DNA of 64,000 bases from Halichoerus grypus (GCF_964656455.1 NC_135724.1:15762919-15826918); one strand, 5' to 3'; shown: positions 33,035 to 44,266, counted from the first letter of the stretch. Notes: generated from the sequence alone by a model not told the origin. Translations and numbers: made by a program.

Positions 33035-33465
33035 GACCTTATTTTACTCCTTACCAATGAAAATAAGTCTGTTTGGAAAAAGATACCACCTCAGTGGGCT
33101 GGATCCACTTATTAGAAGAAACCAAGTGCAGGCACGTTCCTGAAGAGACCTTGGTTATATGTAAAGGCAGATGCCAGGCACCCCTGACTCCCCTGGGCCA
33201 TCTGAATCCTATATGCTTCTCTCTGTCCCCAGCTGTCCCAGGTGGCACCTGGAGCTCAAGCCCGACAGATGTCACCTGAGAGCAACTAGAAGCCGACTGG
33301 TGGGAAATGATGAGTTTAAACTTGATTCTTACATTTGATGCAACTTGAGTTTCAAATTTGGGGGCAAAACTTTTTCTAACCTATGGCTACTAGCACCTTC
33401 ATGGATCATCTGTTGTATAATAGAAGCATAATTTGAGATACAAAGCCCATGTTCCTTCCAGTTCT
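33035..33465. other. Non-repetitive stretch
   Basis: No repeat recognised. Overlapping frames of 68 (plus, 33073-33279) and 74 codons (minus, 33051-33275) lack motifs. Confidence 0.4.
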
Positions 33466-33469
33466 ATCA

Positions 33470-33668
33470 CATGGCCTTGGTGGGACCTTCCCTGCCCTCC
33501 CATAGTTGCTTTATTTCAGCACGTATGAGGCTGTCTTCCAGGTAATCAGTCTCTATCTCCTGTTGCCAGTAGGCTGCAAACACACAATGCATTTTATACA
33601 TCTCTGCTCCTCCAGGACCCAGTGCTCCACAAGTATTCATGAATCCTTGCTGAATGAGTCCGTGAATG
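33470..33668 (+). repeat. L2 3' end
   Basis: 'ggtgggaccttccctgccctcc ... cacaatgcattttatacatctctgctcc ... cagtgctccacaagtattcatgaatccttgctgaatgag' follows the L2 3' end. Confidence 0.7.
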
Positions 33669-34175
33669 AACTATGAAAGCTACTCTCGATCTCTAAGTAA
33701 AAATGTGTATATTCTGTCAGCAGCCACGAAATAAACAGGTTTGTGGCTTTCAGCAAGGCAGGAGCTATAAAAATGGTTTCTACCACAGAGGACCGTGTGT
33801 CTCCTTCTCTTAATTTCCCCTCATTCTCAACAAAATAACTGATCTTCAGAAAACTAGAAGGTTGAATTTAAAAAAGAAGAAGAAGAAGTTCTGCTCTTTT
33901 AGGAAAAGGAGAGTGGGATGCACTTAAATCCCTTCAAAATCAATGCAATGACAGGACAATATATCCTTCAGCAAAGTCAGCCTCTGCAGTAGGTGTGTTT
34001 ACATGGTTCCGTCCACACAAATTGCTCACGCACCTGTGCTGTGGGCAACAGTGACATAAAAATACGTTTTTGCAAATAATTAAAGCCATAAGGATACTTT
34101 AACCATTTACTTAGGGCCTATATTCTAAACATATTCTGTAAAAAAAAAAAAAAAAAAAAAAAAGGTGGGGTGGAG
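33669..34175. other. Non-repetitive stretch with (GAA)n and A24
   Basis: Short (AAG) run at about 33870-33889 and a pure A-run at 34140-34163 with no recognisable retroelement upstream of it. No gene seen. Confidence 0.45.
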
Positions 34176-34398
34176 GGGTTGACACTTTTATTGTAAGGGG
34201 CCAAATAGTGAATATTTAAGTTTTGTGAACCATGTGGTCAGTTGGGACAACTACTCGACTCTGTCTTCGATCGCACGAAAGCACCATAGACTATACACAA
34301 ATAAATGGGTAAGGCTATGTTCCAATAAAATTTCATTTACAAGAAAAGGGAGTGGGCCGGATTTGCCCACTGGCTGTATTTTACCCACCTGTGATATA
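34176..34398 (+). mobile_element. hAT-type DNA transposon fossil
   Basis: 'gtaaggggccaaatagtgaatatttaag', 'gggacaactactcgactctg', 'ccaataaaatttcatttac' and 'gggccggatttgcccactggctgta' are the classic blocks of a common mammalian non-autonomous hAT element. I am not certain of the family name. Confidence 0.75.
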
Positions 34399-34681
34399 AA
34401 TGAATACTTGCAGTGGGGCCTATTTCCCTTTCCTCTGCGTTATGTCTAAAGACAGTCTGGGTTTCCAGCGTCCAGGTTGCTCAGGGATCCGAAAGCGCCC
34501 CTCGGACCTGTCCACAGCGCCCTGCAGCAGGCCATCCCGTTCCCAACGCAACGCCCCGCCAAGCACGCCTAGTCAGCCCTCGACCCCAAATCCCCGCATT
34601 CTTATCGTTCATTTCTCACCTTCCCTTTGCCTTCACCTTGATTATTCTTTCTTCTACAGCCCAGATTTTCTGAAAACGTGG
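34399..34681. other. GC-rich non-repetitive stretch
   Basis: About 34440-34600 is C-rich with roughly ten CpG sites. Overlapping plus-strand frames of 150 (34400-34852) and 86 codons (34413-34673) pass through; the former ends inside the MER5A-like fossil, which argues against a gene. Confidence 0.45.
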
Positions 34682-34856
34682 AGTGCAGACCACGTGCGTC
34701 AGAACCTCTCAGAAATGCTTATTAAACACGTAGGTTCACAGTCCCACCAACATTTTACTGAAACACAATCCCCGGATGTAGAGCCCAGGAATCACGTTCC
34801 GACAAGCACTCAGGCAAGGGGGATCCCCGTAAAGTTTAAGAATCACTGCTAACCTG
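34682..34856 (+). mobile_element. MER5A-like hAT fossil
   Basis: 'gagtgcagaccacgtgcgtcagaacctctcagaaatgc ... gtttaagaatcactgctaacctg' matches the MER5A layout, diverged. The next SINE inserted in its last bases and duplicated them. Confidence 0.7.
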
Positions 34857-35003
34857 ATCGTGATCTCAGGGCAGAGAGAGGAAGCAGAGGTGGGGCTCCG
34901 CGCTCAGCGGGGAGTCAGCGGGCAGCGCCTCTCCCTCTGCCCCGCCCCCACTCGCGCATGCGCCGGCGCGCGCTCTCGCGAAATAAATCAATCTTAAAAA
35001 AAA
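34857..35003 (+). mobile_element. CpG-rich, 5'-shortened SINEC with perfect 19-bp duplication
   Basis: Begins mid-SINE ('tcgtgatctcaggg'), keeps the 'ctccgcgctcagcggggagt' and CT parts, ends with AATAAATCAATC and A-run. Perfect 19-bp duplication 'aagaatcactgctaacctg' at 34838-34856 and 35004-35022. The usual CT/TG-rich 3' half is replaced by a run full of CpG (34951-34981) containing GCGCATGCGC at 34954-34963 and TCTCGCGA at 34974-34981. Confidence 0.93.
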
Positions 35004-35022
35004 AAGAATCACTGCTAACCTG

Positions 35023-35309
35023 CCACCCTCTCTACCAGCGCAATCTCACCAAGGCTAGTACCACTTCCATGTAACCAAAAGTTTGGGGGGCTTCTCACTG
35101 GGGGTAGAACAGACTTCCTAGGTCCCCGTTTCTTATTTCCTAATGGTGCAATCTTATGTTGTAATATTTATGATGGTCTCTATAGTTGTTGGCTGAGCTC
35201 AGACAATAGTGTCCCTGACAGAGGGTACCCAACCGAAGGACCTCCAGCTTTGGACGGGCTGACTTGTCAGGCAGCTCCTCCCCCGTGGGCGCGTTATTAA
35301 AACTCTCTG
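35023..35309. other. Non-repetitive stretch
   Basis: No repeat or gene recognised; two overlapping minus-strand frames (92-93 codons, 35140-35477) run through it into a MIR and lack motifs. Confidence 0.4.
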
Positions 35310-35450
35310 GGTCTTTCTGGGTCTCAATTGGCTCAACTTTAAAATAAGGATAGTATTGAACGCTTGCAGCAGGTTGTTGGGAAGGTAAAATGATATAAAG
35401 CATATAAAAGCACTTAGGCATTCAATAGTGGCATTCAATAATGGATGATG
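35310..35450 (+). repeat. MIR
   Basis: 'ggtctcaattggctcaactttaaaataaggatagtattg', 'ttgttgggaaggtaaaatgatata' and 'aaaagcacttaggcattcaatagtggc' follow the MIR 3' half. Confidence 0.72.
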
Positions 35451-35564
35451 GTTCCACCCCATGGCCCGCCTTTTCACTCTATAAATGTGGCTCAGGTATA
35501 TTCCTTTGTCTCTTTCACTTTAGTCTCCACACTCCTTGGAGCTCAGAAATCCCTGCTTAGCCAT

Positions 35565-35690
35565 CTCTTTATTCATTTATCCGACGAATATTTGCCCAAC
35601 ATCTGAGAAGTACTATGCACTGTTCTTGGGAATCCAGAAGTGAGAAAAAACACAGAGATCCTGCTCTTCTGGAGTTCATAATACAGGGAG
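35565..35690 (-). repeat. L2 3' end, minus strand
   Basis: 'tttattcatttatccgacgaatatttgcccaacatctgagaagtactatgcactg ... ctcttctggagttcataat' is the reverse of the L2 3' terminus. Confidence 0.7.
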
Positions 35691-35727
35691 AGAGAGAAAC
35701 TATATATAAAATAACCAACAAGGTAGA

Positions 35728-35885
35728 GCGGTGGTTCTCGATGGGGTGGGGGGTAGGGGCTGCCTCTAGGGGACATTTGGCAATGTCTTGAGACAGTTTT
35801 GGTTGTCACACCTGGGGGAAAGATGCTTCTGGCTTCTAGTGGGCCGAGGCCAAGAATACTGCAAAACATCCTACAATCTCAAATG
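35728..35885 (+). mobile_element. hAT-type DNA transposon fossil
   Basis: 'gcggtggttctcgatgggg', 'ggggacatttggcaatgtcttgagaca', 'tggttgtcacacctggggg' and 'aaaacatcctacaatctcaa' match a common mammalian non-autonomous hAT repeat; the family name is uncertain. Confidence 0.7.
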
Positions 35886-35997
35886 CATTTACAACAACTG
35901 AATGAAGCCTAATTCAAAAGGCTAACACTGTATGATTTCACTTATCTATCATTCTGGAAAAGACAAAACTGTAGAGACAGAATATACGTGTGGGGGC

Positions 35998-36330
35998 TGA
36001 GTGTGAATCCTGTCCCAGCCCTTCTGCATAACACAGCCTACAGGGTCACTTTGATTCTGTCATTCTCTCTAAATGTACAACTACCCACGCATTCAAACCC
36101 TCTCCATACTGTCCAGGCTCTACTAATTCGACTCCCTAAACAAACCCACTTTGGTCAAGGTCACACTTTCTTACTTTCACTAGATAAGTAATGCTCCAAT
36201 ATTTTGCTCACACTGTTCCCCCATAACTGGAAGAGTGCCTTCATTACCCCACACCTTTCAAAATTCTGCTAATAATTGAAAACTCTCAAACCACTGCAGC
36301 CTAAGTAACCATCCCTGTGCAAGCCTAGAG
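35998..36330 (+). repeat. L2 fragment
   Basis: Block order 'ttctgcataacacagcctacagggtcac', 'cactgttcccccataactggaag', 'cacctttcaaaattctgct' is that of the L2 3' region, heavily diverged. A short old L1 piece may precede it at 35923-35990. Confidence 0.55.
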
Positions 36331-36394
36331 CATGGATCATCTACATCCCCTAGCATGGCTACTCATTATAATATTAGCTCTCATTTGAATAGAT

Positions 36395-36550
36395 GATTTG
36401 CATGTTACCCATTATCCCTCATTACTTCCACTTAATATAGCTAAGATCTCCATTTTATACAGGAAAAAATTAAGCTCAGAGGTTAAGTTACTTCCCCCAA
36501 GATCAAGGCCACTAAATGGAGAAGCTGAGAAACCTAGAAAGGCTGAATCC
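36395..36550 (+). repeat. MIR
   Basis: 'cattttatacaggaaaaaattaagctcagaggttaagttac' and 'gatcaaggccactaaatggagaagctgagaa' are the conserved MIR core and flank. Confidence 0.8.
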
Positions 36551-36559
36551 AAAGGTTGT

Positions 36560-37135
36560 CTTCGTTGTGTGATAATTCACTATCTTTTTTGTATTGTTTT
36601 AGATTTGAAAGTCAATAATTCCACAACTGAGCTCCTTGAGGATGGGAGCTCTTTTTATAGCTTTTAAAACATATACTTCTTTTGTATTCCTCAATATGCT
36701 AAATAAAGAAGATATTTCTAAAATAAATGTCTTAAGGATTTAAAATTATGGCCCCAGAGGAAACACACATGCCTGAAGCTGTTGTCCTCATTCAATAAAT
36801 AGTAAAGCAAGGCACCTTATAATTAGCCTGTAAGAGCAAGTGTGGACTTCATCCATTTGGCATATAAACTTTGAGCATGTCCTCATATAAAATAAAAGGA
36901 TAATTCTGAATACTTAAAAAAAATTGCTTAAAATAAAACTGACCAACACGGGAAGAAAATGCCCCCCTCATCCTTACCACGACCAAAGTCATATGTGCTT
37001 GTAACATTCTTCAAAATATTCTTTGAGCTCTGGAACTTCATCAATTTGTCTCTGGTTTGGGGTTTCTTGTTATTTGTCCTTTCTTTTATCTCTGGGTATT
37101 GTTTCTTTTTTCCCTTCCTTTCCTTCTATTAAACT
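36560..37135. other. AT-rich non-repetitive stretch
   Basis: An L2-like phrase ('gagctccttgaggatgggag') occurs at about 36630-36650. Otherwise nothing recognised. Confidence 0.4.
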
Positions 37136-37589
37136 CAAACACAAAGGGAGACCAGACTTGAAAATTTCCTGAGCAGACAAAACCAGTTTAGTCATAGAGG
37201 CAAAGTTAAATTTAGCTACGTTTGCAAGACAATTGGGGCCAACTTGACCTGGGTCCCTTCTTGCTTAGGCCCCTGAAAAGCATAAGCAAAACTTAAATTG
37301 TTCCCCAAAATTGATAGGAGGTGGCCACTACCCAATTCCCTTTTATTTAAGAAAACTCTCGGATGGGAACCAATCACCGTGAAGAATGAACAGTTACTTC
37401 CACCACACTATAGAAGGTGCTTATTAACAATATACCTCTGAGCCTCATTCTGTGTTTTGGTTCGAGTGCTCCTGGTTTTGCAAACTGTCTTTCTGGTGTG
37501 TGCACAATAAACTGGTACTGATTACCACTTCAGAGATTCATTGTTTTTACTTCTGTGTTTTGGATGGTTTTTTCCCTGAATTTTTGACA
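37136..37589 (+). mobile_element. Possible solo retroviral LTR
   Basis: Composition and signals suggest an old LTR: a CCAAT-like 'acccaattccc', TATA-like 'ttttatttaag' about 37340, and downstream 'gtgtgcacaataaactggtac' with an AATAAA signal near 37507, then a T-rich end near 'tttttgaca'. I cannot assign a family or find flanking target duplications, and no internal viral sequence is adjacent. Could instead be a non-repetitive promoter-like sequence. Confidence 0.35.
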
Positions 37590-38279
37590 CTTCCGTTCTG
37601 AGTTTTATATTTTACGTCAACAACTTTTCAAAGTTAAAATTCCCCCAAGTATCACAATGGATCAAATTACATTACAAAACTGTATTTGTGGAAACAGACG
37701 TCTCATAACACAGAACAATTCTTCCGTGGTTGCAAGATGAAAAACATTTAAATATCTCATCATCAGAATTTGTTCAGTTTCAAGTTTGTTTGAATCGTTG
37801 GATAGTTTGAATTTTATTCAACTGTCATCTATTTTTTTTTTTTTTATCTTCCTTCACTTTTCTGTATGACTTACGGGGTCTTTCCTTTCTCTCTCACCCA
37901 AAGACACCAAGAAAAATAGTTGTTTATATCTGCCTTTGCATCCTGAAACAGGAGGCAGCCTAGCTCAGATCTAAAGGTACAGAATATATTGAATAGACGA
38001 TATAAACCTTATGTATGGCTTTATAACACACGAGACATTGCTGTTCTGGAAATACTCGAGACCCTCCCACTTGAACCTCAGATGTATATCCACAATGGGT
38101 TTGGGTAGACATTCACATTAGGTTAAGTGTTCCACCTAGTGCCCAAATCCAGCCTAGCATGTTTTCTCAGGATTCTTGGAAATACCTAAGAGAAGATTAA
38201 AGCAAGCTGGCTACCTCCCTTTCTCTAAAAAGAAAAGTTTAGATAGTGGGTAAGCCAACGTAGATTTCACCTGGTTCTG
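37590..38279. other. Non-repetitive stretch
   Basis: No gene or repeat that I can support; a T-run lies at 37834-37845. Confidence 0.4.
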
Positions 38280-38390
38280 CTATCTAGTAGCTATTTACTA
38301 GCTGTATGATGTAGGCAAGTTAATTAACACCTGGAAAGCGGGAGGCCCGAGTTCTAGTCCCGGCTCTGACACTAGAGCTTTATATAATCC
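38280..38390 (+). repeat. MIR fragments
   Basis: 'agctatttactagctgtatgatgtaggcaagttaattaacacctgg' is the MIR core, directly followed by another MIR-like piece 'ggcccgagttctagtcccggctctgacact'. Two overlapping or rearranged MIR fragments. Confidence 0.65.
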
Positions 38391-39179
38391 CATGAAGGTC
38401 CTGCCAGGCTGCACCAGGCAGTGGAGGTTTCTGCAGAGGTGTCCATGCTACTCGTCTACATCAATACATTACCTTAGATCTGAAATTGGTAATTTGGGAT
38501 GTGACCATGATAACGTTGGCTTCAGGAGCGCGAGAGGCAGGGCGATCTGAGAGGGTGAAATCGCTGGGCACATCTAATTGAAGCTAAGACAATCCCAGCA
38601 GCAACCTGTTAGTCTCCTGAAAAGGGCAGATCTCCGCTTCCCATCTGCAGAGCTTCATGTGAGCGGGGCGAGCTCCAAAGGGCCGGCACTGCTGCCGTTG
38701 TGCGGAGCCTGTCGGTGCCGCCTCTCTCCTGACCCAAGGAAGATGATCTGGCATCTCAGGCGAATGTAAGCTGCCAGTAGAGACTTCTTCTCCCCATTCC
38801 AGCCAGAGGCTTGGGTTAGCTACTGCAGACAAGGGGATGCGGGAGAGAAAACCTTCTGGAAGGGACATTTCTTCTCCCTCCACCAAGCCTTAGAGTCATG
38901 GGAAGCAGCAAATAAACCTAAGCTTCTGTGTTTAACCGAAATAACATGCACATGTTAGGTGGACCTTCACAAACTCAAAGGCAACGTGCCCCAAACACAT
39001 TTGTCACCAAATCTGTGACCTGAGTCACTTCCATTCCCCTCATCATTTAGTGGTGAAGGATGAAACACGTCAGGCTCCCTGGGAAATTGGTAGTGGCATT
39101 GTTTAGTCAAAGATGAGCTGGTCATGGCAGAAATGTGCGTGTTTGATTGTAAACCTTCTGGAGTGTTCTTTCACAAAAC
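38391..39179. other. Non-repetitive stretch with a CpG-enriched patch
   Basis: About 38624-38763 has roughly ten CpG sites in 140 bp, more than nearby DNA. Frames on both strands (38578-38769 plus, 38584-38886 minus) overlap it and show no family sequence. Confidence 0.4.
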
Positions 39180-39235
39180 AGTGGGGACGAGGTGATCCTC
39201 GGTTCCTTCCAACTCTGAGCTTCTATGTGCCCAGG
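39180..39235 (+). repeat. MIR 3' fragment
   Basis: 'gaggtgatcctcggttccttccaactctgagcttctatgtg' matches the MIR tail pattern. Confidence 0.5.
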
Positions 39236-40019
39236 GGCATACTGGAGCTAGCCTGCTCCCTTTCAAAAGCCAATGGTTAAATATTTAGAAATTTCACAAG
39301 CCAATAGTTAAACCATGGATAACGTGAAATTGCTGTGTTTGGAATATTTAGAGCACAGAGGTTGACAAAGGATCCCAACCAGGGCTTTTTTTTTTTCTTT
39401 CGAGAACTAGCTTACCAGCATACCACTGAATGTGAGCCACTTAGCGCAATACTGTCCATGCGTGAAGCACTGTATTAGATGCTCTAAGGTCTTTCTTACC
39501 CAGACATATGGCCACCCTGCCAGGTGGCACTTGAAATGTGAGGACATATTTTTGTTTTTCAAAATAACAGATGGACACCACAGACATTTAATAAGCAGAG
39601 GCTTGTTATGAGAGATATCCCACGATGTATGTGATAGTTTCTCCAAATGATGAAACGTCGTGTCCAAAACGTCGAGAACAATCTCTTGGAGAAGCAATGC
39701 AAATGACACAAACACCCGCAACCGAACACCGACTTGTGGTTGCCTTCTCTGAGCCTCTCTAGGAAATCACACTTGTATGAGAACTAATGTCTATTGCTCC
39801 AGCAAATCGCAGAAGAGGCAACATCCCAGAGAGAACCCTGTTGGCAATTTGTTCCCCAGCTCAAAATTCACTCTCCAAATGCCACTCATCCTGCCTTCTT
39901 AAGTCTTTCTCTCTATTTGTCTCATTGCTATCTTCACTCTAAATCATTTGTGAAAAATTCCTTTCAGCCCAGTTCTACAGAGACAGTGCCTCGGAGAGGG
40001 GTTGGGTGAAGCTGCAAGT
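39236..40019. other. Non-repetitive stretch
   Basis: A 104-codon minus-strand frame (39407-39721) has no motif that I recognise. 'aaacgtcg' occurs twice within 25 bp at about 39653-39677. Confidence 0.4.
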
Positions 40020-40205
40020 TACAGAAAACCCAGCTAGTAAAAATGTAACTATGTGAGGATTTTTTTTCTCTCTCACACTGCTGTCATGAGGTGGACAGTT
40101 GCTGGCTTTGTTTCCGCGGCTCAAAGATATCAGGCCCAAGGCTGTGGCCATTCAGCTCTTCCTAATGTTCAAAGTGGCTAGGGAAACTCCAGAAATCAAG
40201 GCCAT
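40020..40205 (+). repeat. Ancient interspersed repeat, family not named
   Basis: Pattern 'gttacagaaaacccagc ... ctctctcacactgctgtcatgaggtggacagttgctgg' resembles an old mammalian repeat, possibly the same family as about 8010-8170. Confidence 0.4.
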
Positions 40206-40630
40206 TTCCCCTGGAGGAAGATGAAGAACCAAATCAGAAAGGGGAGGCATCCGTACCTAAGAAGCATGGGCTTTCCCAGAAGTCCCTAGTAGACTTTTGC
40301 TTATCCCTCAAGGGGCGGACTGTCACATGGCCACCCTAGGTGCCAGGGAGTCTGAGATGGGATTATGGTTTCCTATACTCTGTGATAAGAGGAGAGAAGG
40401 CAGAGCCGGTTGAATGGGCGATGAGAGAGTCAACCACAGCGTGTGTCCCAGGCAGGACTTCCAGGAATACTGAGATATAATACAGAAATAGTAAAGATAG
40501 AGAAATAGGCTTACTCAGAATGGATTTCTTGTAACACAAATAAAACACAGCCACAGGTTAGTTGGCGCATTTATGGGCACTCATCCAGAATTGATTTCTT
40601 CTACTTCGATTCATTCTAAAGATCCCTATC
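40206..40630. other. Non-repetitive stretch
   Basis: Nothing recognised; a 63-codon minus-strand frame at 40363-40554 lacks support. Confidence 0.4.
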
Positions 40631-40646
40631 AAAAATGTTCATTCTT

Positions 40647-40850
40647 GGGGCACTTGGGTGGCTCAGTCAGTTGAGCATCCAACTCTTGGTTTCAACTCAA
40701 GTCATGATTCCACAGCCATGAGATCAAGCCCCATATCAGGCTCCGGGCTCAGCTTGCGAGTCTACTTGGGATCCTCTCTCTCCCTCTGCCCGTCCCCCCA
40801 CTCAAGTCTTTTTTCTCTCTCTTTCAAATAAATAAATAAATCTTTAAAAA
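40647..40850 (+). mobile_element. Full-length SINEC, older
   Basis: Diverged full-length copy. Flanking repeats 40631-40646 and 40851-40866 are recognisable with about three mismatches in 16. It may sit at the edge of an old L1 3' end (about 40885-40960, 'acactgtacactttaaatat ... caattatacctca'). Confidence 0.93.
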
Positions 40851-41258
40851 AAAACTGTTCACTTTTTACAGTCCACAAACAATGTGTATACATATATCAA
40901 ATCACACTGTACACTTTAAATATCTTATAATTTTATTTGTCAATTATACCTCATTTTTTTGAAAAGTTATGGAAGCATTAATAAAAGAAGAGATACAGAT
41001 GCAAATATTGACAGCGTGCTCCCAAGTGCTCCCCAAAAAAATCTTCCCAATGGATTTTGCACACTGTTTCCACTGGTGTTCTATTTCTGCAGTACAAAGA
41101 TGAATCAAATCATGACAGCCATCAATACCTTGATTCCTCTAAGTCCCCTTGGTTCAAACTAAGCATCCTGGAGAAATGATCACATTTCTCTAACAGATCT
41201 GCCTCCAGGGAGAGAACGCACTGGTCAAGAGGACTTTGGATGCAGAACCATGGTGCTC

Positions 41259-41441
41259 AGAACAGTGATTCTCAAACTTTACCATTCAATGGGAGAGCCT
41301 AGTAAATCATAGTTTACTGGGCCCTCCCACAAGGATCTGGTTCAGTAAGCCTACAGTGAGGCCCCAGAATTTACATTTTTAACAAGTTCCCAGGTGATGA
41401 CTGATGATGCTGGCCTGAGGACCATACTTTGAGAAACAATG
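41259..41441 (+). mobile_element. MER5A (hAT-Charlie fossil)
   Basis: Near full-length: 'cagtgattctcaaacttta' start, 'gatctggttcagtaagcc', 'atttttaacaagttcccaggtgatgactgatgatgctgg' and end 'ctttgagaaacaatg'. The two ends are inverted repeats of each other, as expected for this DNA transposon. Confidence 0.9.
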
Positions 41442-41465
41442 CTTTCATTGAAAGGTACAAAAGAG

Positions 41466-41565
41466 AGGCACCTGGTTGGCTCAGTCGGTAGAGCATATGA
41501 CTCTTGATCTTGGGGTTATGAGTTCGATCCCCACATTTCGTGTAGAGTTTATGTCAAAAAAAAAA
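41466..41565 (+). mobile_element. Short SINEC (old type)
   Basis: 'aggcacctggttggctcagtcggtagagc ... gttcgatccccacatttcgtgtagagttt' plus short A-tail. No clear duplication. Confidence 0.92.
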
Positions 41566-41747
41566 GGATATGGAAGATACATTTAAAGGTGGTAGGATGC
41601 ACACCTAATATTGCGCCTGTGAAGGAAAAGACACGGTTACCAGGGAAAGGGAGTAGAACAGGAGAGGGTGTAAAGATTTAGAGTAGCCACTGTAGGGACT
41701 CATGAGCACTTGCACAGTGCTATGCCCTAACCAGTGTCATTATGGAG

Positions 41748-41952
41748 GGTTTGCACTGAGCAGGGACTATATGCTAGGACTATGCTAAGGATCTTGTGTA
41801 CATGTATCCCTCCTAAAACCCTGTGTATTGGGAATTTATTCTCCCCGTTTTACAGGGAGACAACACAAGCTCACAGGTCTACTAAGTGGAGAACCCAGGA
41901 TTTGAATTCACAAAGTTTAATGGCAGAGTTCATGGTAACAGCAACCATGCTC
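41748..41952 (+). repeat. MIR, near full length
   Basis: 'gggactatatgctaggactatgctaagg', 'ttctccccgttttacagggagacaacacaagctcacagg' and 'acccaggatttgaattcac' cover most of the MIR consensus in order. Confidence 0.87.
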
Positions 41953-43440
41953 ATCTGAGTTTAAATCATTGAACTTCTTTATTTTGAAATGAGTGTCAAC
42001 CCAAAAACCCATGTGACTTCTTTCTGTGCTCAACCCAGAGAATTTCTCATGAAGCATTCTTTAGATTCTCTCCCCCTCTGCTGCTGATAGTATTGATGTG
42101 AAAGAGAGAGATGTGAGAGAGGTAGCAGGTCAGGAGGGGGCAAGGTAAGCTGGTTTCTGTGGAAGGGCTTCACAGTTTAGAGAGTTTGCCATAATATGTC
42201 TGGCCCTCAGTCTTCCTTAGCAGCTACTAAACCCTCATGTCACTGAAGGATCGAATGCCAACTCCTTCATTTCCATTCAAGGATGATGCACCCTTACAGT
42301 GGTAACCAGAAGACTTATATTAAATCTCTGGAGCGTGTTATTCCAGCAATGAAAATACCTGGGACCCAAATTAGTCATCAGAATGCAATTTGTTGAGCAG
42401 AGAATCAGACCAGAAGAAGTAAATGGGGGTGCTAATATTCAGCCAGTAGGCCCTGGTATGGTTAGGCAGGTGTTTCCAGCCAGCATGCATTCTGATACCT
42501 ATGGTCATGCCATACTTATTGTTAAATAATTTTTGTATTTAGATCACCTAGATTATAAAACATAGAAAGCCATCAATCACAGCTACTCTATAAGAATGGT
42601 TAGTTTAGAAACTAGCAGTGAACAATGAAATGATGACTAATTATTAAGTAGAACATCTCGCTGAAGAAATATATTATTAAATATTCAGTATACTTTGAAA
42701 TTAGGAAGATATCTAAGGAATTTTCAAGTGAAATAAGTTTTTAAACTATTTATGTATTTGGCTAAGAAATAACCTTCAGATTGCTGGAAAATTCAGTTCT
42801 ATGCCAAAGTGAATTCCCACAGGATATTAATGAGCATATGTACCAAGAAACAAGAGACTAACTGTAAATCCCCTGGCACTGGGTCTCCAGGCTCTGCCTC
42901 CTTTGGTACTAAATACACAGTGTAACAACCTGAGTACTTACAACACATAAAGAACAGCTACTATTTTCACAGATGTACAAGAGCCAAATGTCAGTCATAG
43001 GGCATATATAAAGACAGATAATTTATTTTTTTGGTGATTTTAACTTTCCTCAAGATGTACATATATACTTGACGTGTGTAGCTAAGAATTACGTTCACAC
43101 AGAAAGTCACACATTTAAAGATGCTCAGAACCCCATTTTCCAAAGATATTCACACATAGCCCAAACGCTGCTGAATTATGTAAGAAACTGGAAAACGTTG
43201 ATAATGTTGCATTATCCGCATTGGCATGCCAAAATGCTGACGTTGTTACTTGCCTGGTTCTAGTCAATTCCCAAAGTCTGGCATTGACTTAGGAGCTCCC
43301 CATTCTAGTCGTTGCTACAAAAGGGAACTATCATCTATGAAGTAGGCTATGGTCTTGTTACTCCGTCTGCATAAGACACAGCATTACACACAGTGATCAC
43401 TGAATTCAGTTCATGGGAAACGTATTAAAAGATGAAAACT
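41953..43440. other. Non-repetitive stretch (~1.5 kb)
   Basis: No repeat or gene recognised. A 64-codon plus frame at 43069-43263 has no motif. Confidence 0.45.
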
Positions 43441-43444
43441 TGCA

Positions 43445-43654
43445 GGGTGCCTGGGTGGATCAGTCGGTAGAGTGTCTCACTCTTGATTTTTGGCTCAGGT
43501 ATGCTCTCAGGGTCATGAGATCGATCCCCGAGTTGGGTTCCACACTCAGCGGGGAGTCTGCTGGAGATTCTCTCTCTCCCTCTGTCCCTCCCCACCCCCC
43601 AGGCGCGGGCAACCCTCGAGTACGTGTGCTTTCTCTCTCTTAAAAAAAAAAAAA
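43445..43654 (+). mobile_element. Full-length SINEC with CpG-bearing 3' half
   Basis: Head 'ggtgcctgggtggatcagtcgg', body, CT block, then 'caggcgcgggcaaccctcgagtacgtg' and A-tail. No confident duplication. Frames at 43413-43643 and 43490-43678 are SINE translations. Confidence 0.92.
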
Positions 43655-44252
43655 ATGAAAAATTTTTTAAAAAGCTGACAAAATCAGCCTATCAACACAG
43701 ATCACAGGCAATTTTTTTACTGTTATACATCAAAAAGTATTTCAAACTCTACAAATGCATATGCTGTTCCTTTAGCACATAAAATAAGTACCTGTAAGAG
43801 TACTTTTATTTATAGAATTTTCAGAAGCATGGTCAAGAACCATTTAAAAATGCCCTCAAAATAAACATTTTTCAGAGTGTGGAATTTTCAGATTTCGAAT
43901 TTCAGATTTAAAGCTTTCGACTATATGGCAGTTGAACAAAAAATATAAATAAATAAACTAAGCAAATTTGGTATTCCTTAAAAAAACGAATAGGATGTTA
44001 CCACACTTGCGGAAGCCATTTAGCTTATTAAAAAGCAATCACTTCAAGTTTACAACTGGGCGGATTGCTAACACGGTGTCTGGCGCCACCTACTGAACAG
44101 CGACAATAACTTCCTCCTAAATGTTTCTTCAGCTAGAGTGTCAATTATTGTTTAATTTACATAAGAAATGAGGACTTACGTGAAAATGACTGGAAAGTAA
44201 TCTGAAATGTAAAAACAAATGCTGTGTTTATTCTTTTTGAATGGCCAATTTT
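43655..44252. other. AT-rich non-repetitive stretch
   Basis: Nothing recognised except a CTCF-like word at 44081-44096. Confidence 0.4.
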
Positions 44253-44266
44253 TCTAAGAAAATATG

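Noticed and set aside
34400..34852. 150-codon plus-strand frame
   Set aside because: Its second half is the MER5A-like fossil, so it is not a gene.
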